Shown: one piece after another, positions 35,976-42,529 of the stretch
Layout of the letters: each line of letters starts with the position of its first letter
Position numbering within the stretch: position 1 is the stretch's first letter
Assembly: GCF_002900975.1 (NCBI RefSeq)
Contig: NZ_PJON01000003.1
Coordinates: 1 to 64,000, forward strand
Length of the DNA: 64,000 nucleotides
Reading direction: 5' to 3'
DNA from: Tabrizicola aquatica
GTDB lineage: Bacteria > Pseudomonadota > Alphaproteobacteria > Rhodobacterales > Rhodobacteraceae
Notes under the pieces: generated by a model
Seen by the model: only the letters and a program-made list of their open reading frames with translations
Told to the model about the DNA's origin: nothing
Database searches by the model: none
Translations under genes and position numbers: made by a program

Positions 35976-37387
35976 GGCAGTTGGTCCTTCAGGCGCAGTT
36001 CGGCGATGCGCTCGACCTGAGCGCAGGCGGTGGCGAATTCGGTGGCGGTGTCGTTGGCGATGCGGGTCTGGAAGGCGTCCAGGATCGTCGCCTTGGTGTT
36101 GTCGCGGACGGCGATGATGAAGGGGAAGCCGTGCTTTGCGACATACTCCTCGTTCAGCCGCTGGAAGCGGCTTCGCTCCTCGTCAGTCAGCGCATCGAGG
36201 GCGGCGGAGGCTTGCTCGGCGGTCGACTCGGGCGTCAGGCGTTTCGCGGCGGCCAGTTTCCCGGCAAGGTCGGGGTGGGCCTTCAGGACGGCCAGGCGTT
36301 CGTCGGGCGAGGCCGAGCGGAACATCCGGGTCAGCGCGTTGTGGAGGCCCGTGGCGCTGTCATGGGCGGGGCCAAGCTCCAGGTCGAAGGCACGTTCGGC
36401 GATCCAGGGAGAATGTTCGAAGATCGAGCCGAAGCGGGCGACAAAGCGGTCGCGCGTCATCTGGGAGGGCCGCTCGAACCGGTTATGCGGGTGGGTCGCG
36501 GCCCAATGCCGGGCGATGTCGATGCGACGCGGGAACCAGACGCCGGCATGGCCTCGGGCGTAGTCGAGGAAGCGTTTCAGGCCCGCGATCTTGCCGGGGC
36601 GGCCGATCAGGCGGCAATGGAGGCCGATGGAAAACATCTTGGCGGCACCCGCCTGACCTTCGGCGTAAAGCGTGTCGAAGCTGTCCTTGAGGTACTGGTA
36701 GAACTGCTCACCGGTGATGTAGCCGGGGGCCGTGGCGAAGCGCATGTCGTTGGCTTCCAGCGTGTAGGGGATCACCAACTGGTCGTGGTCGCCATATTCG
36801 CGCCAGTAGGGCAGGTCGTCATCATAGGTGTCGGAAATCCAGGCGAGTTTCCGGGTCTCGGCCGTCAGGCGCACGGTGTTCATGCTGCAGCGGCCGGTGT
36901 ACCAGCCTTGCGGCGGGGAACCGACGACTTCTTCATGCAGGCGGAAGCTTTCGGCGATCTGGCGGGCCTCTTCCTCGGGGGCCATGTCGCGGTGGTCGAC
37001 CCATTTCAGGCCGTGGCTGGCGATTTCCCAACCGGCAGCTTTCATCGCGGCGACCTGTTCGGGGTTGCGGGCCAGGGCCGAGGTGACGCCGTAGATCGTG
37101 ACCGGAATGTCCATCCCGGTGAACAGGCGATGGAGCCGCCAGAACCCGGCCCGCGCGCCGTAGTCGTAGATCGATTCCATGTTCCAGTGCCGCTGGCCCG
37201 GCCAGGGGGCGGCACCGGCAATGTCGGAGAGAAACGCCTCGGACTGAGCGTCGCCGTGCAGGACGTTGTTCTCGCCGCCCTCTTCATAGTTCAGGACGAT
37301 GGACACGGCGATCTTAGCGCCGCCGGGCCAGCGGGCGTCGGGGGGAGTGGGGCCGTGGCCACGGAAATCACGGGGGTAACGGTTCAC
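35972..37387 (-). CDS. puuE: PuuE allantoinase fused to OHCU decarboxylase (UraD)
   Basis: A 471-residue bifunctional protein. Residues 1-300 form a metal-independent, polysaccharide-deacetylase-like allantoinase (PuuE): VLNYEEGGE, GWEIASHGLKWVDH, HGLK, RPGKIAGLKRFLDY. Residues 306-468 form 2-oxo-4-hydroxy-4-carboxy-5-ureidoimidazoline decarboxylase (UraD): FEHSPWIAERA with H325, KAHPDLAGKL with H371, and FPFIIAVR. Two consecutive steps (OHCU to allantoin, allantoin to allantoate) are thus on one chain. It is the first gene of the minus-strand operon and divergent from uraH across 142 bases. Confidence 0.92.
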   Translation of the reverse strand: MNRYPRDFRGHGPTPPDARWPGGAKIAVSIVLNYEEGGENNVLHGDAQSEAFLSDIAGAAPWPGQRHWNMESIYDYGARAGFWRLHRLFTGMDIPVTIYGVTSALARNPEQVAAMKAAGWEIASHGLKWVDHRDMAPEEEARQIAESFRLHEEVVGSPPQGWYTGRCSMNTVRLTAETRKLAWISDTYDDDLPYWREYGDHDQLVIPYTLEANDMRFATAPGYITGEQFYQYLKDSFDTLYAEGQAGAAKMFSIGLHCRLIGRPGKIAGLKRFLDYARGHAGVWFPRRIDIARHWAATHPHNRFERPSQMTRDRFVARFGSIFEHSPWIAERAFDLELGPAHDSATGLHNALTRMFRSASPDERLAVLKAHPDLAGKLAAAKRLTPESTAEQASAALDALTDEERSRFQRLNEEYVAKHGFPFIIAVRDNTKATILDAFQTRIANDTATEFATACAQVERIAELRLKDQLP

Positions 37388-37529
37388 GGGGGGTCTCCTT
37401 CTTGGCGGCGAGACTAGCGAGAAATGCGGAAGGTATTTTCAGGATTTCACGGAAAGTCATATGCGCGCAACGCCGGGTCGCGCGGTCGCTGGTTTCGTGT
37501 TCAGATGCCCGAAATGACGGAGGACAAGA

Positions 37530-37883
37530 ATGGGACGGCTGTCGACGCATGTGCTGGATACCGCCAAGGGCAAGCCCGCAGCGGGGGTGAAGATCATGCT
37601 GTACCGGATTACCGGGCAAAGCCACCGCAAGATCAAGGAAGTGGTCACGAACGCGGACGGACGGACGGATGGCCCGCTTCTGGAAGGCGACCAGCTGGAG
37701 GCCGGCAGCTATGAGCTGGTCTTTGCGGCAGGCGACTATCTGCGGGCCAGCGGACAGGCGGGCGAGGGCACGCTGTTCCTGGACGAGATCCCGATCCGCT
37801 TTGGCGTGCCGGATGCCGGGCAGCACTATCATGTGCCGCTGCTGATCTCGCCCTTTGCCTATTCGACATACCGCGGCTCCTGA
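37530..37883 (+). CDS. uraH: 5-hydroxyisourate hydrolase (transthyretin-like)
   Basis: A 117-residue member that hydrolyses 5-hydroxyisourate to OHCU. The N-terminal LSTHVLDTAKGKPAAGV and the diagnostic C-terminal tetrapeptide YRGS are intact, with RFGVPDAGQHYHVPLLISP between. ATG at 37530 follows GGAGGACAAGA. It is divergent from puuE-uraD, whose substrate it produces. The C-terminus at the end of the chain fits an active enzyme. Confidence 0.95.
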   Translation: MGRLSTHVLDTAKGKPAAGVKIMLYRITGQSHRKIKEVVTNADGRTDGPLLEGDQLEAGSYELVFAAGDYLRASGQAGEGTLFLDEIPIRFGVPDAGQHYHVPLLISPFAYSTYRGS

Positions 37884-38006
37884 CCGGGCAGTATCGTGAC
37901 GCAGGCGTGATCGGCGCCACCCGCAGGGTCGTGAAAGCGTCACTTGCGGTTGACGGCGTATGGGTATCTTGTATTGCGGTCGATTATTCGGGTTAAGGAG
38001 AACCGC

Positions 38007-39503
38007 ATGTTTCGGATGACGTCGTATTTGGCCGCTCCGGCCGTTGTTTTCTTGATGGGTAGCACTGCTTCGTTCGCGTTGACCGCGGATCAGGTCTGGC
38101 AGTCGTGGAAAGATGCAGGCGCGTCGGTCGGGCTGGAAGTCACCGCCGCGACCGAGAACAACGCGGGCGGCGTGCTGACGCTGAACGGCGTGTCGATCGC
38201 GCCGGCCGGGATGGCAGGTGTCACCATTTCCGACATGACCCTGACCGAAGGCTCGGACGGCACGGTCACCATCGCGCCGGGTGCCGATATCGGCGTGGCA
38301 ATGTCGGGCGAGACCAAGGGCTCGGTCAAGCTGACGCATGAGGGGCTGACGCTGGTCGCGCGTGAGGCGGACGGCGGCGTGGCCTATGATTACAGCGCCG
38401 ACAAGCTGGACGTGGTCTATGACACCACCGCGCCGGGCGTGTCTTTCGATGGCTCGCCCGCGCCGGAAGTGAAGAACGCCGGGACCATTGGCTTTGCGGG
38501 CCTGGTCGGCACCTATTCCGACACCCCCGGCACCAACCGCACCTTCGGGCTGGACCTGACGGCGGACGCGCTGGCCTACAACACCACCTTGGACGACCCG
38601 TCGCTGGAGCTGAAGCAGACCACGACCAGCACCACGGCCGGGGTCGAGATGTCCTTTGACATGGTGATGCCGACCAGCATTTCGGCGGGCGGCGAGATGC
38701 CGGCAGACTTTGGCGTGGCGCTGCAGGAAGGCCTGGCGTTCACCTTCAGCTCGAAGCAGGGCGAATCCAACGGCACGATGGCGCAGGAAAGCCCCTACAT
38801 GCCGATGGACATGACGATCAAGGCCGGCGGTGGCGAGGCGACGGGCGTGTTCAACAAGGACACGTTCCAGATCATGTCCACCGGCAGCGGGCTGGAGGTT
38901 GACGTGACCTCGGGGATGATGCCGGCGCCGGTCAAGGTGACGGCAGGCCCGGTGGAGTTCGGCATCACCTCGCCGGTGATGGCGACCGAAACGGCGGGCG
39001 ACTATGGCCTGACGATGAAGCTGAGCCAGCTGGCCGTGAACGAAGAGACCTGGGCGATGTTCGACCCGCAGGGCGCGCTGCCGCGCGATGCGGCGGATAT
39101 TGCGATCGACGTCTCGGGCAAGGCCAAGATCGACTTCCCCGCGCTGATCGCGGCCGAGGAAACCGGGGCCATGCCGCCGGTTCCGCAGCCGGAAACGCTG
39201 GACATCACCGAACTGGCTGTCAGCGTCGCCGGTGCCGCGCTGAACGCGACCGGGGCCTTCACCTTCGACAACTCGATGGGCACCCCGATGCCGCTGGGCG
39301 AGGCGAATGTCTCGGTGACCGGTGCGAATGCGCTGATCGACGGGCTGATTGCCACCGGCCTGCTGGCCGAGGAAGACGCGATGGGCGCGCGGATGATGAT
39401 GGGCGCCTTCATGACGCCCGGCGCGAACCCGGACGAACTGACCACCAAGATCGAAGCCAAGGAAGGCTTTGCGATCTTCGTGAACGGCCAGCAGATCCAG
39501 TAA
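38007..39503 (+). CDS. Secreted DUF2125-family protein
   Basis: A 498-residue protein with a signal peptide (FRMTSYLAAPAVVFLMG, cleavage likely after FAL/ALT near 24), then a long beta-rich, Asp/Thr/Gly-rich domain without membrane segments. It resembles the DUF2125 family found in alphaproteobacteria, whose function is not known. The start ATG at 38007 is preceded by TAAGGAGAACC. It lies between uraH and the LysR gene, but there is no clear link to purine degradation. A strong intrinsic terminator follows. Confidence 0.78.
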   Translation: MFRMTSYLAAPAVVFLMGSTASFALTADQVWQSWKDAGASVGLEVTAATENNAGGVLTLNGVSIAPAGMAGVTISDMTLTEGSDGTVTIAPGADIGVAMSGETKGSVKLTHEGLTLVAREADGGVAYDYSADKLDVVYDTTAPGVSFDGSPAPEVKNAGTIGFAGLVGTYSDTPGTNRTFGLDLTADALAYNTTLDDPSLELKQTTTSTTAGVEMSFDMVMPTSISAGGEMPADFGVALQEGLAFTFSSKQGESNGTMAQESPYMPMDMTIKAGGGEATGVFNKDTFQIMSTGSGLEVDVTSGMMPAPVKVTAGPVEFGITSPVMATETAGDYGLTMKLSQLAVNEETWAMFDPQGALPRDAADIAIDVSGKAKIDFPALIAAEETGAMPPVPQPETLDITELAVSVAGAALNATGAFTFDNSMGTPMPLGEANVSVTGANALIDGLIATGLLAEEDAMGARMMMGAFMTPGANPDELTTKIEAKEGFAIFVNGQQIQ

Positions 39504-39522
39504 CCGGATCGCAGGATCAAGG

Positions 39523-39557
39523 AAGGGCGGGGCCGCGCGGTCCCGCCCTTTTCTTTT
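39523..39557 (+). terminator. Intrinsic terminator after the DUF2125 gene
   Basis: The stem AAGGGCGGG (39523-39531) pairs with CCCGCCCTT (39542-39550), extended by an inner CCGCGCGG, and is followed by TTCTTTT. It is the clearest rho-independent terminator in the window. The tail T's lie just before the palindromic repeat that ends the LysR gene, and because the stem is preceded by AA it could also work in the other direction for that gene. Confidence 0.82.
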
Positions 39558-39562
39558 GCCGC

Positions 39563-39590
39563 AAGGTGGGCGAATCGCCCACCCTACGCC
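39563..39590. repeat. Dispersed palindromic repeat, copy 2, supplying the LysR stop codon
   Basis: AAGGTGGGCGAATCGCCCAC with the flank CCTACGCC is the second copy of the family at 18870-18903. Arms GGTGGGCGA (39565-39573) and TCGCCCACC (39575-39583) are perfect. The stop codon TAG of the LysR gene (39584-39586, read on the minus strand) lies within the conserved CCCTACGCC flank, so the repeat sits at the very end of that reading frame. Confidence 0.68.
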
Positions 39591-40504
39591 AGCGCGGTCA
39601 TCCGGCGCAGGTCCTCGCGGATCTGGGTGGCCACGAATTCGGTGAAAAGCTGGATCTTGGGGTCCTTCAAACGCCGGTGCTGGCTGAGCGCGGACAACTG
39701 CACCGGCAGCGGCGGGGTGGCGGTTGCGACCGGGACCAGGCGACCCTCTCGCAGATGCTCTGCCACCTCGAACAGCGGTTTCAGGACGATGCCGTGGCCA
39801 TCCAGCGCCCAGCCTGTCAGAACGTCGCCGTCATCGCTTTCGAAGGGACCGGTGATCTCGAACCGGCGGGGGCCTTCGGCGGTGAGGAGCGTCCACTGGA
39901 ACTCTTTCGCGCCGGGAAAGCGCAGGTTCAGGCAATCGTGCCTGTCGCGGACCAGGGCGGTGCCGTCCTGCGGCATCCCGCGCCGCGCCACATAGGCGGG
40001 CGAGGCGCAAAGGAGGCGCGGGCAGTCGGCGATGGTGCGGACCTTGAGCGTGGAATCCTCCAGCAGGCCAAGGTGGAAGGACACGTCGATGCCTTCGGCC
40101 ACCACGTCGATGCCGCGGTCCGACAGGCGCAGGCGGACGTCGATCTGGGGGTAAAGTTGCTTGAAGGCCGGCACCTTTGGCGCAATCAGCCGGCGCCCGA
40201 TCCCCAATGGGGCCGCGACGAAGATCGTGCCGCGCGGGTTCTGCGTCACGTCCATCACCGCGGCCTCGGCGTCGTCGATCGCCTCAAGAATCCGGCGGGC
40301 GCCGTCATAGAAGATGCGGCCGTTCTCGGTCGCCTGCAGGCTGCGGGTGGTGCGGCTGAAGAGGCGCACGCCGAGGTGCTTTTCCAACTCTGATATGCGG
40401 GCCGAGGCGACGGCGGGCGAGGTGCGCTGATCGCGGGCGGCAGCGGACATGCTGCCCAATTCATAGACGCGGACGAACATGCGGATATTGTTTACATAGG
40501 ACAT
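39584..40504 (-). CDS. LysR-family transcriptional regulator
   Basis: A 306-residue LTTR. The N-terminal helix-turn-helix covers about residues 5-62 (FVRVYELGSMSAAARDQRTSPAVASARISELEKHLG), and the substrate-binding domain follows from about 90. It is divergent from puuD over 106 bases, so it most likely controls urate oxidation, with urate or a product as ligand. A dyad CTTTCT-N10-AGAAAG in the shared gap is a candidate binding site. The last codons lie beside a palindromic repeat that carries the stop. Confidence 0.87.
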   Translation of the reverse strand: MSYVNNIRMFVRVYELGSMSAAARDQRTSPAVASARISELEKHLGVRLFSRTTRSLQATENGRIFYDGARRILEAIDDAEAAVMDVTQNPRGTIFVAAPLGIGRRLIAPKVPAFKQLYPQIDVRLRLSDRGIDVVAEGIDVSFHLGLLEDSTLKVRTIADCPRLLCASPAYVARRGMPQDGTALVRDRHDCLNLRFPGAKEFQWTLLTAEGPRRFEITGPFESDDGDVLTGWALDGHGIVLKPLFEVAEHLREGRLVPVATATPPLPVQLSALSQHRRLKDPKIQLFTEFVATQIREDLRRMTALA

Positions 40505-40544
40505 CTGGGGGCCATTCTTCGGCGCGACTTGAAAGTGATGCGGG

Positions 40545-40566
40545 CTTTCTATGGATTAACAGAAAG
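40545..40566. promoter_or_regulatory. Candidate LysR operator between the regulator and puuD
   Basis: CTTTCT (40545-40550) and AGAAAG (40561-40566) form an interrupted dyad with a ten-base AT-rich spacer, in the 106-base divergent gap. LTTR sites usually have a T-N11-A core in an imperfect dyad; this is close in form (T-N10-A). Binding is inferred from position and symmetry only. Confidence 0.4.
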
Positions 40567-40610
40567 GTGCCACGCGCGATAGCGTTTCGACAAAGCCGGG
40601 AGGGGTCACG

Positions 40611-41840
40611 ATGTACGACTGGGTGGTTCTGTGGGAATGGGTCGAGATCGCGGCACGCTGGCTGCACGTGATCACGGCCATCGCCTGGATCGGGTCAAGT
40701 TTCTATTTCATCGCGCTGGACCTGGGCCTGCACCGGGATCGCAACCTGGCCAGCGGGGCCGATGGTGAGGAATGGCAGGTCCACGGCGGCGGGTTCTACC
40801 ATATCCAGAAGTATCTGGTCGCCCCGGCCTCGATGCCGGATCACCTGGTCTGGTTCAAATGGGAAAGCTATGCGACCTGGCTGTCGGGCTTTGCCATGCT
40901 GGTCCTGGTCTATTACCTGGGGGCCGAGCTTTACCTGATTGACCCCACGGTGATGGAGTTGTCGACCTGGCAGGCCGTGGCGATCTCGCTTGCCTCGCTG
41001 GCCTTCGGCTGGGTGGCTTATAATACGCTGTGCAAGGTCTTTGTGAACGCCAACCAGACGGTGCTGATGGTGGCGCTGTTCGTGGTGCTGGTGGGCATGG
41101 CCTGGTTCTACACCCAGGTCTTCAGCGGACGGGCAGCCCTGCTGCATCTGGGGGCCTTCACCGCCAGCATCATGTCCGGCAACGTGTTCTTCATCATCAT
41201 GCCGAACCAGCGGATCGTGGTGGCCGACCTGAAGGCGGGGCGGAAGCCGGACCCGAAATACGGCAAGATCGCCAAGCAGCGGTCCACCCATAACAACTAT
41301 CTGACACTCCCGGTCGTATTCCTGATGCTGTCGAACCATTACCCGCTGGTCTTTGCGACCGAGTGGAACTGGGTGATCGCCAGCCTTGTCTTCCTGATGG
41401 GCGTGACGATCCGGCACTGGTTCAACACCAGCCACGCCCGCAAGGGCAACCCGCACTGGACCTGGGGCGTGACGGTGATCCTGTTCCTGATCATCGCCTG
41501 GCTTTCTACCTCGCCGATGCGGGCGGTCGAGGATCAGGCGATGAACGGCGCGGCGCTGACCTATGCTTCGGCCGAGGGTTTCGAGGACGTCGTCGGCATC
41601 GTCCAGGGCCGTTGCAGTATGTGCCACGCCGCGGAACCGGGCTGGGAGGGCGTCCACTGGGCGCCGAAGGGCGTGGTGCTGGAGACCGAGGCACAGATCG
41701 CGCAAGAGGCACGGCGCATCTACCTGCAGTCCGGGATCAGCCATGCGATGCCCCCCGGCAACCTGAGCTACATGGAACCCGAAGAACGCGCCGCCATCGT
41801 GCGCTGGTTCCGCGCGGCGGGGATCAGCGACCCGATCTGA
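40611..41840 (+). CDS. puuD: Urate hydroxylase PuuD with C-terminal cytochrome c domain
   Basis: A 409-residue inner-membrane urate oxidase that converts urate to 5-hydroxyisourate. Eight helices fill residues 8-300 and carry conserved HVITAIAWIGSSFYFI, HNNYLTLPVVFLML and RHWFNTSHAR. The periplasmic C-terminal part is a class I cytochrome c with CSMCH (335-339) and an axial-ligand candidate Met in SHAMPPGN, so electrons likely pass to the respiratory chain, not to free peroxide. ATG at 40611 follows GGGAGGGG. The divergent LysR gene is the likely regulator. Confidence 0.93.
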   Translation: MYDWVVLWEWVEIAARWLHVITAIAWIGSSFYFIALDLGLHRDRNLASGADGEEWQVHGGGFYHIQKYLVAPASMPDHLVWFKWESYATWLSGFAMLVLVYYLGAELYLIDPTVMELSTWQAVAISLASLAFGWVAYNTLCKVFVNANQTVLMVALFVVLVGMAWFYTQVFSGRAALLHLGAFTASIMSGNVFFIIMPNQRIVVADLKAGRKPDPKYGKIAKQRSTHNNYLTLPVVFLMLSNHYPLVFATEWNWVIASLVFLMGVTIRHWFNTSHARKGNPHWTWGVTVILFLIIAWLSTSPMRAVEDQAMNGAALTYASAEGFEDVVGIVQGRCSMCHAAEPGWEGVHWAPKGVVLETEAQIAQEARRIYLQSGISHAMPPGNLSYMEPEERAAIVRWFRAAGISDPI

Positions 41841-41974
41841 CCGGTTCCGGCACGATCCTGCGCGTGCCGTCGCGGCAGCGGGAACAAGGTCACCGCCTTT
41901 TGGTTGAGGGCCCCGAGCCTGGGATGAACCGCGCAAGCGTGTCGTCCCCGGTGCCACCAACCTGGAGACTGACA

Positions 41975-42418
41975 ATGAAACTTTATGCTCCCCTTCTTGC
42001 CCTGGCCCTTGCCGCTCCGGCTTTTGCCCAGACCGCGACCACCGAAGGCACTGCCGATGTTGGCGTGGCTGCCGATGTCGGCGTCAACGCCGAGGTGGAT
42101 ACCGGCCTGTCGACCCGCGTCGGCACGGTCTTTTACAGCGACACCGAGATGACCACCCTGCGGACGCCGACCGAAATCACGGCGCAGTGGTCGACGCTGA
42201 GCCCCGAGGACCAGACCGCGCTGCGCACCCGTTGCGAAACGCTGATGAACGCGGCCTCGGAGATGGAGCCGTCGAAAGGCGCGGATGCCGTTGAAGCCGA
42301 CGCCGAGGGGTCGGCTGCCGTGACCACGGATTCGGGCTCGACCACGTCGGAAGACCTGGGCTTTGTCTATGACGACACCCGGATGCGTCCGGTTTGCGAA
42401 GCGATCCAGGGTCTGTAA
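41975..42418 (+). CDS. Small secreted protein of unknown function
   Basis: A 147-residue protein with a signal peptide (KLYAPLLALALAAPAFA, cleavage after about residue 19). The mature chain starts with a low-complexity region of alternating V, G, A and D/E (DVGVAADVGVNAEVD), is acidic and contains two Cys (RTRCETL and RPVCEAI) that may pair in the periplasm. GGAG lies just upstream of the ATG. I do not recognise a family. It is followed by a GC hairpin and polA. Confidence 0.78.
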   Translation: MKLYAPLLALALAAPAFAQTATTEGTADVGVAADVGVNAEVDTGLSTRVGTVFYSDTEMTTLRTPTEITAQWSTLSPEDQTALRTRCETLMNAASEMEPSKGADAVEADAEGSAAVTTDSGSTTSEDLGFVYDDTRMRPVCEAIQGL

Positions 42419-42429
42419 TCCCGATCAGC

Positions 42430-42455
42430 GGGCGGGGCCATTCCAGGCCCCGCCC
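42430..42455 (+). terminator. GC hairpin after the small secreted protein gene
   Basis: A perfect 10-bp stem (GGGCGGGGCC 42430-42439 with GGCCCCGCCC 42446-42455, loop ATTCCA) 12 bases beyond the stop codon. No T-run follows. It likely terminates or stabilises the secreted-protein message ahead of polA. Confidence 0.55.
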
Positions 42456-42529
42456 TGCCGCCAAAGGGTGGCACCCTGACCGGCTTCGTGGCAATACTGG
42501 CCCCAGCCAAGAAGAAGGGGTCGCGGACC

